64,000 nucleotides of DNA from Dichetophora obliterata (Eukaryota; Arthropoda; Insecta; Diptera; Sciomyzidae): assembly GCA_963920525.1 (NCBI GenBank), contig OY986438.1, positions 80,029,177 through 80,093,176 of the forward strand, given 5' to 3'. The position numbers and the translations under genes were made by a program. The notes under the pieces are model-generated. The model was not told the DNA's origin. It was given only the letters and a program-made list of their open reading frames with translations, and did not search any database. Position 1 is the stretch's first letter, and every line of letters starts with the position of its first letter. Positions 22,325 to 32,485 of this stretch are shown in pieces.

Positions 22325-25300
22325 TTACAAATATTTCTTTAACATATTGTTATGATATTCTTTAAGTGTTCCATTTAAATTTACTATTGAATTTACTCCT
22401 TTTTTATTTACAATTATGTATGGACCAATATAAGGAGATTGATTTTTTTCTTCTATTCATCCTTTTTATCAAAACTTTATCTCCAATATTTAAATTTAAC
22501 GGATTTATATATTTGTCTTTTTTTATTCTATTCATTTTTGCAATATTTATTAATTCATTTGCTTTTTGTAAAGAATAATTTAATCTATGTTTCAGTTCTT
22601 GTGCGTAATTGTCTGTATTATATACTATTGATTCGAAACGATTATCATTTGGAAGATTTGCAAGTTTTCCAAAAATTAGCTCAAACGGTGTATAATTTGT
22701 ATCAACATGAGGTGTTGTGTTATACGAAAAAGTGAAGTATGGGATCCATTGGTCCCATTCTTCATTTTTACAAAAGTTTAACAAATATTCATTTAATTCT
22801 CGATGGTTTCTTTCAATCGAGCCTAGAGTCTCATGGTGAAATGGAGTGCTAAAAATTTGTTTAATATCTAATAAATTGCATATTTCTGACATTAATTCAT
22901 TGAGGAATTCTGTACCTCTATCCGATTTTAAAATTTTAAAGTGACCGTATATTAAAATAACGTTTTCAACAAGTGTTTTAGCAACAGTTTTCGCGTCTTT
23001 TGTCTCCATTGGACATGCTATTACATACTTTGTTAAGCCGCACTGCATCGTTAATACATATCTGTAATTGTTGGACAAGCGTAGGGGACCTACTGTGTCG
23101 ATAGAAACTACTTCAAAGCTGGTACTTGGTGTTTCTGTCATTGTTAAATTTTCTTTTGTATGTTTAGTTTGTTTATTAATTTTGCAATTGTTACAATGAG
23201 AATAAAATTTTTTATCATTTTGCTCATATTTTTCCATATGTATTTTTGTTTTAGTTTCATTATTGTTTTTCTTATACCGAGATGACCTCCTTGTGTCGAA
23301 TTGTGGTATTTTTCGATTATTTTGTTTTGTTTTATTTTGTCGACTATTCTTTGTGGTTCATTATAAATTAAAATTTTTAAGTTTTCGTTTGTTCTTTTTA
23401 TGTTATTAAAAATATCTTTGAACTTATCCATTTCAATGGTTTTAAATATATCATCATTTTTCTTTAGCGCTAATTCTTCTATTCCTGCACTATACATTTT
23501 TGATGAAAGCTTCTCCAAAGTCAGCGGTGTGAACAGTGGATTATCACTACATCGTATAATTACTTCCTCATCATGTATTTCAATTTTGGTATCCTTAAAC
23601 TTTCTTTCTGTAATGAACCTTAATTTTTTTATTCTTTTTATATCTGTTATGGATGTACAATCCCAAACAAAAAGTTTTGCGGGCTTTTTGCTGGCAGGAC
23701 ATTCTCTTTTGTTTAAATCAGTGTTTTTTGTATGTTTATCTGTGTTCATACTTCTTGTAATTGCTAGTATGTTTTGTGTGCTATCTTCCATTCCGGTTGG
23801 AATCATAGCTTTTAGGGAATCACTATTTAAAATTATTCTTGACAATGCGTCTGCATTGGTATTCATTTTACCCTTTTTATAAATAATATTGAAATCATAA
23901 TCGCTAAGATCTAATCTTATGCGTGTCATTTTAGAAGAAGGATTTTTATGAGAGAAAAGAGACACTAGCGGGCGGTGGTCTGTTAGAACCGAAAATTTTC
24001 TACCGTAGACGTAGGGTCTGAAAAAATTGATTGCCCAATGTATAGCTAAGAGCTCTTTCTCAATAATTGGCTTGCTTAGGTCATGTTTTGCTTGCGTACG
24101 AAATTGGTAAGTCTGAGCCTACTTCGCCTTGCGATAGGACTGCACCAAGAGCTTAATTTGAAGCATCTGTGGTGAGTATAAAGGGTTTATTGAAATCGGG
24201 ATATTGCAGTATCGGTGGGTTTAAAAGTTTTGTTTTTAGCTCTTCAAAAGAGTTCTGGCAATTTTCATTCCAGTCAAATTTTGTGTTCTTCTTTAACAAT
24301 GAGTTTAAATTTTTAGCAATATCTGCAAATCTTGGAATAAATCGACGGTAGTAGTTGCAGAAAGCAACAAATCTTCGTACTTCGTCCGCGTTTTTTGGTA
24401 TTGGATATTCTTTTATAATTTTATTTTTAGACAAGTCAGTTTTTATACCATTGGCCGTTATAAGATGCCCAAGGTTAATAACTTCTGGCTTTAAAAAACA
24501 ACATTTATGTGAATTTAATTTTATATTATATTTTCTTAATCTGTCAAAAACTTTTATTAAATTGTCGTTATGATGTCTTAACAAGCGCGTCGGAAGCGAA
24601 TTTCATCTGGGGGGGCAGTACAAATGGGGGGACAGTACAAATAGTGGTGCAAAAAAAGTTCACAAAAATTTCTTCACATGAAACATGAAGAAGAGAGAAA
24701 GAAGAGGAAAATATATAATACAAAAATATTATCGTTGCAAAAAATCTGATATTTTGAATAACTTTTCCTTTTAAATTGTTTATCTAGCTAAAAAAGTGGG
24801 GGGGGGGGGCAACTGCCCACCTTTCCCCCCGCTTCCGACGCCAATGTGTCTTAAACTACAACCGAAAACAATTATATCGTCTACATAAATAAAAGCTTCT
24901 GTATCTAAGCCACTTAATGCGATAGTCAGCATTCTTTGGAAGCTGTTGGATGATATCTTCAATCCAAATGGTAAACGTTTAAATTGGAAATGTCCATTTC
25001 TAGTTGAAAAAGAAGTTAACGGTCTTGAGTCTTTGTCTAAGTTAATTTGGTGGAAAGAGCTGGTCATGTCCAAGGTCGAAAAGTATTTAGCTCTTCCCAG
25101 TCGGTCGAGAACGTCTTCTATTTTTGTAAGTGGGAATTTATCGTTTACAATTTTTTCATTTAATTTGCGAAAGTCTACTACAAGTCGCCATTTTTTGCTG
25201 TCATCTGTTGACTTTTTGGGAACTACTAGTAATGGTGAGTTGTAGGGGCTTACTGAATGTTCGATTATGTTGTCTGATAAAAGTTGGTCAACCTGTTCAT

Positions 25301-26190
25301 TTATTTCTGTTAATTGTGTTTGTGGAAGTCTATAATTTTTAATGTATACCGGGGTCGAATCTGTTGTTTGTATTGTCTGCGTGTAAAAATTATTTGTACT
25401 TAAGTGTTCTCCAGGGAGATGAAAAATGTCGCTGTATTTTTGTATAATGTTTATTATTGATGTCTTGGCATCTGGGTCGTTACAACCAATGTCTAAAGTT
25501 TTTAGTAACGTATCTAGTCTATTTTTGTCAGTCTTATTATTGATTTTACAGGTAAATATATTATAGTTTTTTAGTGGTTGAGTTTCAAAATCAAGATTTT
25601 TCAATACTACATTGTTACTATTCGTATTTAGAATCTTAACGTGAGCATTGCCATTTGCTGGTATCAAGCTATTACCTAAAAATACTCCGTTTTCTATCTC
25701 TTTATTTAAAATAATACTATCTTCATTGACTTTAATATTTATTGGAACTATAGATTCTGAACGAGCAGGAATCACGATATTTGTTCTACTACAACTATTT
25801 AAAATTATTGGTAAAATTATTTCTTTATCATTTATGATTAATGTTAAAGTATATGTTTCAAAGTCAATTTTTGCCATATACTTCTCTAAAAAATCGCGTC
25901 CTATAATGCCATCCGTGGCAATTGGAAAATTGTTTTCTACGATATAAAATTTATGTTGGATATCTTCATCGTCCTCTATTAAATTTAAATTTTTTGTACC
26001 AATGCATTAAATTTCTTCATTTGTAATACCCGTTATTGTCGAAATATTCTGTGTGTTTATGTGATCTATATTTATAATTTTACATATGGAGATATCCGCT
26101 CCAGTGTCAACGAGAAATTTCAAATCGTGGTTTGTATTTTCGCATTCTAATGTGATGTAAAATGAAAGATTTTTATTTAGTTTGCAAATT
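22325..26190 (-). pseudogene. gypsy pol: protease, RT, RNase H, integrase
   Basis: Protease with DTGAD at 26094-26108 and a stop shortly after (near 26005). RT 24780-25877 (KWRLVVDFRKLN, LPFGLKISSNSFQR, YVDD near 24880), broken by a 262-bp insertion and resumed at 24584 (INLGHLITANGIKTD). RNase H begins TTDASN and is hit by a stop at 24153. Integrase linker and core (22404-23965): SIDTVGP, KSDRGTEF and LGSIERNHREL, with a shift near 23237 and another near 22445, after which the C-terminal domain reads on to a TAA at 22325-22327. The domain order is standard Ty3/gypsy. Confidence 0.9.
24582..24843. mobile_element. Small TIR element inside the gypsy RT gene
   Basis: 262 bp that interrupt RT just behind YVDDIIVFG. 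The ends are inverted: GCGTCGGAAGCG near 24586 and CGCTTCCGACGC near 24830. The flanks share ATGTCTTAA (24573-24581) and ATGTGTCTTAA (24844-24854), a probable 9-bp target duplication with a 2-base change. Both halves have G/C homopolymers (seven to eleven bases). There is no coding capacity. The target length would suit a Mutator-like or related superfamily, but the assignment is open. Confidence 0.7.
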
Positions 26191-27406
26191 AATTTTGGCC
26201 CCTGTGGGTAACAATCTCTGCTACCCGGCCATACCGGTTTAACTGCGAGTTGTTGTTTCTGAAATTATTATTATTAAAAGTTCTATTGATGTTATTGGAA
26301 TTTCTATTAAAATTTCTGTTGGAATTATTATTATTATTTACAAAGTTATGGTTTCCATTAATATTTCTATTATTATTATTATTATTGTGTGCAAAATTGT
26401 TGTTTCTGTTAAAGTTTCTATTTGTATTATTTGTATAGTTTGTATTGTATCTTGTATTCATAAAATTGTTATTATTTCTATTATTGTTTTGTGGAATGTA
26501 GCTATTTCTAACGTCGTTGAATCTATTGTAATTTTCTCTGTAAGTATTTCTGTTTCTAACTTGGAAAATATTAGATTTATTTGTCTTTAAACTTTGTTGT
26601 GCAGTGATGCATCGCTCTACCGCTTCATTGTATGTTTTAGGTGCATTTGCTAACAAAATAGTTTGGTATTCTAAATTAACACCTTTCATGAAAACATTCA
26701 ATTCCATGCTTTCGTTAACCTTGTAAATTGCATCTTTTGCGGCTTGCGTCGGATTAGTTAAAGATTTAATTTCGAAGGTTATTAACTGTTCAGAAAGTTC
26801 TGAAATTTTTTCTCTGAATTCAGAAATACTTTTATTGTTTTGTTTAATTGTACCGATTTCACTTAAAACTTGTTGTAACGTTTTCGGATTGGGCTAAGCA
26901 TTTTCCAATGAATTTTTTAACTCAGTAAATGTCGAAAGTCTATTAGTTCTACCTATTATACTACGCACCTGAGCAGTAAGTTTGAAATTATATACAAATT
27001 TAATGAAAAGAGCTTTATCTTCATCTTTTAAAATATCGTGAAGCAATTCTGCTTGCGATATAAAATCTTCCAAATTGATAAACTGTCCTTTGAAAATTTG
27101 TAGGTTTTTTCCCACAACATTGATATCAAAACTAGCCATATTGTTTTCTTCTTTTATTTCTGGTTTTTGTTTAATTGGTAAATTTTTCAAAATTGTATTT
27201 AAATCTTGATAGATGTTATTAAATTTTTCTACTCAAATCTCATGATTTTCATCTATCGATTGTTCAATATTTACTTTGTTTTTTAGACATTCTAATTTTT
27301 TTAATTTGTCTTCAATATACTGTTCAGTATATTCTCTATTTTTACTTTTGTTTATATTTAGTTTTAATTTTTCTAAAAATTTTATGTTTTCTTGGAGATT
27401 TTCCAT
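26189..27406 (-). pseudogene. gypsy gag with two nonsense codons
   Basis: A single frame from ATG at 27404-27406 (MENLQENIKFLEKLK) to a stop at 26189. It is interrupted by TGA at 27233-27235 and TAG at 26894-26896; otherwise continuous. The capsid part includes NLQIFKGQFINLEDFISQAE and the zinc-knuckle region is replaced by a long Asn/Arg-rich tail (about 26210-26520) built of NNNNRN-type repeats. The start is supported by its homologue in the element at 53345-60970 (MDALLESLKKLKES). Confidence 0.87.
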
Positions 27407-28171
27407 TTAATCTTGAATACCCTTGAAGGATTTTCCTTAATCTTGAAAAAGTATTGTTTAGTACTTTATACCTAAAATTTTAATATTTGCGAACACCCTG
27501 TGCTACATTCAGCTTTTCGTTATAAGTTGAACGTGTAGGTGGCGCAACAAGTGTTCGTCAAATTTTAACGAAAGAAGAAACGTCAAAAAAAAGAAAACAA
27601 TACACATAGTTAAAAGAAAATGTCGGTCGTGTTTGCAAGTTCGTCTACTAAGTTGTGTGTGAAAAAAATTGATAATTGTGATAAAGGTATGGCTAATTTT
27701 GAAAAAAACATTTGTTAGATGTGCTTTAACTACTAGTTGTGCATATTATTTCACATAAAAATATAAGTTCCGTGTCGACCTAATTATAGTTTTCGTTTAG
27801 AGTTTTTACTTGATGTGTATCAAGTTGCGTGTATGTGTGCGTGTGTGTAATATATGAAATTTGCAAAAATAAAGAAATATAACCATTTGCCTTAGACTGA
27901 GAAAATGAATTATTACTAGGCAATTTATTTGCGCAAGTGGCTGAAAAAAATGTAAAAAAAAGATTCATAGAAAAAAAGAACGAATGTTTAAAGATATAAA
28001 TGTTATTTGAAAATAATCAATTCAATGTAATAAATTCATTTTGTAAATAAAGTAAAAATAAAGTTCATATTGTAAATAAAGTAAAAATAAAATAATTGAA
28101 AAAATAAGCAAATATTGTGTTCAATTTGAAAAATAAGTGAAAAAAGTGTGTAAAAAAAATTATTGGTTTAA
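27407..28171 (-). other. Leader of gypsy element 21482-29265, no other gene seen
   Basis: AT-rich. It includes a GT/AC-rich microsatellite near 27825-27850. No counterparts of the membrane or zinc-finger ORFs of the other gypsy element were found here. Confidence 0.55.
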
Positions 28172-28505
28172 TTATATCCTGCACTGGCCTTCCATCTGTC
28201 TCTCAAGTGCGTCAATTTTTAACCATATTTCGCTGGCTATTTTCCATTCCGGTGGAGGATCACTATTGACAATTCTACGCAAGCTTGCCAGCCGTCGTCG
28301 TTCCCTGACCAAACGCCCTCCGCGTCTTGGCTTATTTGTGTGTATCACTGGAATGGCTGTTCTGTTTGCTTCTTTTATTTGTTCCTGGCGACGTGCGTAC
28401 TCCGCGATTGTTATTTTTTTTGTCCTTGCTGTGACAGAATATTTGCCGGTATGTAGGTAGGTACGTCCTTTCGTGCACCTTGAGGAATATATTCCGGGAT
28501 ATCGC
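28172..28505 (-). pseudogene. Small basic 5' ORF upstream of gag
   Basis: On the minus strand, about 1 kb before gag, reads KDVPTYIPANILSQQGQKK and then, one base out of frame after a run of A, ITIAEYARRQEQIKEANRT, followed by an Arg-rich stretch and a TAA at 28172-28174. It aligns with the intact ORF at 55163-55456 of the other gypsy element (DVPKYTPTNKSAGPKPLTI, EEYKQRQ, then a basic RAGKQVRQRKE-type block). Similarity in sequence, order and position suggests a true gene and not chance. No start codon could be fixed. Function unknown; the basic part might bind nucleic acid. Confidence 0.55.
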
Positions 28506-28539
28506 GATTTGCGTTTTGCAAATTTATTTTCGCGTTATT

Positions 28540-28553
28540 TGGCAGGATCGCCA
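28540..28553 (-). other. Primer binding site, tRNA-Arg(ACG) type
   Basis: TGGCGATCCTGCCA on the minus strand, directly adjoining the LTR. All 14 bases fit the complement of the fly tRNA-Arg(ACG) 3' end as I recall it. The element at 53345-60970 has nearly the same site. Confidence 0.65.
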
Positions 28554-29265
28554 TGTAAAGTTTCGCTTATTTAAATTAAAAAAAAAGGATCCGAGATTTA
28601 TTATAAAAATTAGGTCCTGCCTATAAATCTTGCCGGTGAATTTCGCCACTGGCTCTAATTATAATATATTCACTTATATTATTATAAGCCGTCACTAGAA
28701 AGTGCAATCAGGCTTTGTTTTTAAAATGAATTAGTCGGCAGCTTTTTTTGTAAGCTCAAAACTGATTGATTTATTTTCAACAATGTTCATCCTTTTATAG
28801 TAAGCATAACGGTATTTTGTCTTAAAACTAGTTAACAATTGTTTGTGTAGTTTAGAATGTAAATAGAATCATATGTTCTTTAATTAGTGTAAAAGTAATA
28901 GTAGAATATTGTAATGCATATTTGTAATTTAGTATTAGTAGTTTAATATGTGTGAGTGAGTAGACTTATATTAATAGAAAAAGTAAACATAATCATATGT
29001 TAACATATTTGTGTAGGAGTAAAAAGTATAATATAATATCATATGTTTTGTATTCAGCCATATGGGTACATGTGTGCGAATGAGATAGATAGAAGTGCTT
29101 AGAATGAACATATGTTCTTATTGTTTGAATATTATTGTGCATTTTCTCGACAGTTCTTACAGTAGAGGTTTTTATATTATTACTTATTTTAAGAAAAGTA
29201 TTTATAGCTTGTTTTATAATGAAACACATTGATGTAATTTAAATAATATGTATAGGTATACTATA
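28554..29265 (-). repeat. 5' LTR of gypsy element 21482-29265
   Basis: 712 bp. The primer site adjoins it on the inside. The outer end reads TATAG where the other LTR has TGTAG, which spoils the canonical TG terminus by a single transition. Confidence 0.93.
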
Positions 29266-29547
29266 AAGTCACCAAGCGCGATTTTTACGTCGTGACGGGG
29301 GTAGCGCTCGTAAGCATTTTCAAGGCGCTCGTAGAAAATTTCCTTGATCTCATCGTCCTTGTCTTCTGTCGGAGCGTGCGCACATATTAGGCTTATATTG
29401 AAAAATAGAACCTTGATGCGGATTATGGCAATTCGCTCGTTCACAGGTGGAATCGCAGGACGTGGGGCCGTAGTCTCTTGCCAACTACAAATCCGCATCC
29501 AAACTTGTGCTTCTCCGCATGGCCGCTGTAGTAGATATCACAGGGTG
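29266..29547 (-). pseudogene. LINE copy A endonuclease, N-proximal fragment
   Basis: Reads on the minus strand as HAEKHKFGCGFVVGKR, then VNERIAIIRIK, FFNISLICAHAPTEDKDDEI and YPRHDVKIALGDF. ICAHAPT and ALGDFNAKVG are typical endonuclease/exonuclease/phosphatase motifs; the latter is cut after GDF by the gypsy LTR. One frame change occurs near 29460. At about 29547 it abuts the plus-strand copy B head to head. Confidence 0.85.
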
Positions 29548-31545
29548 CATGCCGACGGAAGGCACTCTTCCAGTGTAATGGATGTACGCACGATCTGTGG
29601 TGCAAACATTGACTCGGATCACTATCTTGTTGCAGCCAAGATCCGTACACGTCTGTGCGCAGCTAAGAATACACGCAACCCTACACAGAGAAAGCTAGAC
29701 ATCGAGAATCTGCAATCGAAACAGACAGCCGATGCTTCCGCCACTCGACTCTCACTCCTGCTTCAAAGCACTCCTCCAATCGATGATATATGCGCGCAGT
29801 GGACACACATTTCCAACTCCATGCGTGCCGCTGCTGAAGAGGTGATTGGCTACCAGCGCCCTCGCCGAAACCAGTGGTACGACCAGGAGTGTCACGACGC
29901 CACTGCAGAGAAAGACGCCGCCTACAAAGCTACCCTGCAGTCGGTTGTAACGCGCGCTGCTAAGGAGCGATACAAAGAAAAGAGGAGGGAAGAGAGACAT
30001 ATTTTCAGGCGGAAAAAAAGAGAGGCAGAAAAGTGCGAGCAAGAGAAGATTAAGATGTTTGGTGACAGGAATGAGGCCCGAAAATTTTTTCGAAAAAATA
30101 AGACGCCTTGCCGATAGTTTTAAAACCGGGGCCTCTTCCTGCAAGGATGAAAACGGGAATCTAGTGATAGATGTCCAGAGTACTCTGACTTTATGGAGGG
30201 AACACTTCTCTAAGCTTCTAAATGGCGACGCTGACAACAATCCCGCCAATAGAGATGATATTCCGGAAACCCCAATTGCGGATGACAGCGTCGAGGTTCC
30301 GCTGCCCGACTATGATGAAGTTCTGACAGCTATAGCTCGGCTTAAAAATAACAAAGCTGTAGGAGCTGATGGCTTACCTGCTGAGCTGTTTAAGAACGGA
30401 GGCGAAGCTCTACTTAAATGCAGTCACGAGCTTCTATGCAAAATATGGTCGGAAGAATGCATTCCGAACGATTGGAATCTCAGTGTGCTCTGCCCAATCC
30501 ACAAGAAAGGCGATCCCACTATCTGTGCCAATTACCGTGGGATAAGCCTTCTTAATATCGCATATAAGGTCCTGTCGAGCGTTTTATGTGAAAGATTGAA
30601 GCCCATTGTAAACGAACTGATCGGACCTTATCAGTGTGGCTTCAGACCTGGAAAGTCCACCATCGACCAGATTTTCACGCTACGACAAATCTTGGAGAAG
30701 ACTCAAGAAAAACAAGTCGACACCCACCATCTTTTTGTCGACTACAAAGCCGCCTTTGACAGCCCAATCAGGAAGCACCTGTACTCCACCATGTCTGAAT
30801 TTGGTATTCCTGCAAAACTAATACGACTTTGCAGGATGACACTGAGCAACACCAGCAGCGCAGCTAAAATCGGGAAGGACCTCTCCCCACCATTTATTAC
30901 CAAACGAGGTTTCACACAAGGTGATTCCTAATCGTGCGACTTTTTCAACCTAATAATGGAAAAGATCATCCGAGCTGCTGATCTGAGACGTAGTGGCACA
31001 ATATTCTACAAGAGTGTTATGCTGCTTGCGTATGCTGATGACATAGATATCATTGGCCATAATACGCGCGAAGTCAGTGCAGCATTTTCCAGATAAGAAA
31101 GAGAGTCAAGTCGAATGGGTCTGGCAGTGAATGCAGATAAGACGAAATACTTAGTGTCAACAAACAAACAGTCCCAGCGTCTTGGAACCCACGTTACCGT
31201 TGACAATACCTCATTCGAGGTTGTGAAGAACTTCGACTATCTGGGATCCAGCATTAACTCAACCAACGACATCAGCATTGAGATCAAGCGAAGAATAACT
31301 CTTGCCAACTGGTGTTACTTTGGGCTCAGTAGGCAATTGAGAAGCAGAGCCCTCTCTCGACGAACGAAAATCACGCTCTAAAAATCGCTGAGCAGTTTAG
31401 ATGAAACGACTTTAGGAGCATTCGAGAGAAAGATTCTTCGCAAGATCTACGGACCAATCTGCGTCAATGGCGAGTACCGAATACGGAGGAGTGATGAACT
31501 GTATGAGCTGTACGCTGACATCGACATAGTCAAGCATAGTCAAGC
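29548..31545 (+). mobile_element. RTE-like LINE, copy B, truncated at both ends
   Basis: Plus strand, head to head with copy A. It begins inside the endonuclease at GRHSSSVMDVRT and ends in the RT tail at ELYADIDIV, before the part that copy A keeps (RLRWLGHVQ and beyond). A 10-base repeat (CATAGTCAAG twice, about 31526-31545) marks the right junction, where a jockey-like LINE on the other strand takes over. Confidence 0.85.
29549..31540 (+). pseudogene. LINE copy B endonuclease end and reverse transcriptase
   Basis: Endonuclease end DSDHYLVAAKIRTRLC; linker with NQWYDQECHDATAEKDAAY; then, after one shift near 30110, a 290-codon RT frame (30059-30931) with HKKGDPTICANYRGISLLNI, PYQCGFRPGKSTIDQIF, HHLFVDYKAAFDSPIRK and TKRGFTQGDS. 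A stop follows GDS. YADD is at about 31031-31042. A stop in SR*ERESSRMG is shared with copy A. The tail reads NADKTKYLVSTNKQSQRLGT and FERKILRKIYGPICVNGEY. It is better preserved than A but inactive. Confidence 0.88.
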
Positions 31546-31865
31546 ATTCTGAGTGTTTTCTGTTATAATTTCGATGATAAATATTTTTTAAATGTTTTTG
31601 CCATTGATATTTTAATTTAATATAAAGAATTTTGATGTTTTCTGGAACTATAATTTTTCTATTCTTAAGCTCAATAGTTTCTGAATGTGAGTTTATCGTG
31701 GAGACAACTGCTGTTGTGAATAAATCAATTGAGTGATCTATGTCAGAATTTGAGAGATTATAATTTGAAGGAGGAGTTATTTCTCCAAGAACTCCATCTA
31801 GATCAGAACGAAAATCAGACCATGATGTGTTTTTATAGGAAATAAAAAAACTGTGGAGTATTAAC
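31546..31865 (-). pseudogene. Jockey-like ORF2 linker fragment
   Basis: Minus-strand reading gives TSWSDFRSDLDGVLGEITPP, NLSNSDIDHSIDLFTTAV and IELKNRKIIVPENIKILY: the region between endonuclease and RT in jockey-type ORF2. A poly-T run near 31850 probably shifts the frame next to the BEL insertion. Confidence 0.75.
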
Positions 31866-32449
31866 TGTTAATTTGTATCAAAATCTTTAAGGAATGGACC
31901 TTAGTAGAATCACTAAAACCATTAATGTTTTGCTGCTTGATTTCGATCTGTTTGGACCTTAGTTGAACCACTAAGACCAGTTGCTTGACACACTATTAAA
32001 AGAAACCTCACATTTTGTTCTGACAAGTTATTTAATTCTTATAAGTCTTTTATAAAGAAAAAATACTTATACTGCATTCAAAAATAAACCAAAACTATAA
32101 CACATATAATTTAATTACAAAAGAATGCATACGCTAATTTAATAGTTGCGTAAAAACAAAACGCTTACAAATAACAAAACTTTAATACATACAATTTAAT
32201 TAACTAGAATGCATACTCTACAATTTAATAATATCGTAAAATAAAAACGCTTACAAATAACAAAAAGTTTAATACATTTTAATTTAGTTTAAATGCATAC
32301 GCTACAATTGCGTAATATAAAAAACGCTACAATATATTAAGTTAGCACAACTCATGACTAGGTCATTGATTGTGACATGAGCCCAACTGCTTATGCTTCA
32401 ACATGTGTGCCTTGGCTGATACACATAGGTATCTTCTGCTGTGTTAACA
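31866..32449 (-). repeat. BEL copy 2 3' LTR
   Basis: 584 bp, TGTTAATTTG to GTTAACA on the plus strand. It differs from the 5' LTR at about half a dozen sites (for example GATACACATAGGTATC against GACACACATAGGCATC). Confidence 0.95.
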
Positions 32450-32485
32450 TTCTCCGCCGCGTTGAGCAGTTGCGATAACATGAAA

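Larger units (their letters stand above)
21482..29265 (-). mobile_element. Ty3/gypsy retrotransposon (second family), minus strand
   Basis: Full-length: 5' LTR 28554-29265, primer site 28540-28553, leader with a small basic ORF, gag, pol, polypurine tract (22186-22200) and 3' LTR 21482-22185. The LTRs start TGTAGTATACC (TATAGTATACC in the right one, a point change) and end TTTACA on the minus strand. AAGT flanks both sides (21478-21481 and 29266-29269). Pol is related to that of the element at 53345-60970. A 262-bp element lies in the RT gene and gag has two stops, so it is dead. No env was seen. Confidence 0.93.
19030..29547 (-). mobile_element. RTE-like non-LTR retrotransposon, copy A, split by a gypsy insertion
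   Basis: Minus strand. The 5' part (29266-29547) encodes the middle of an apurinic endonuclease, from about CDIYYSGH to ALGDF. The rest (19030-21481) carries on with NAKVGKEN, the SDHY-type end (here DLDHYLVAV), the RT and the C-terminus. The gypsy element at 21482-29265 sits exactly between the two, with AAGT on both sides, so they were once continuous. The LINE lacks its 5' end. Its protein is the kind often labelled endonuclease-reverse transcriptase or craniofacial development protein 2-like in insects; RTE/BovB-type is my best clade guess. Confidence 0.85.

Noticed and set aside
28137..28460. 107-codon plus-strand ORF
   Set aside because: Opposite the basic leader ORF, whose minus-strand reading has a homologue at 55163; the plus reading has none.
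29262..29547. Twin-priming 5' inversion of a single LINE insertion
   Set aside because: The inverted part does not stop at a breakpoint but runs on, past the gypsy insertion, to its own LINE 3' end at about 19030, so two copies are needed.
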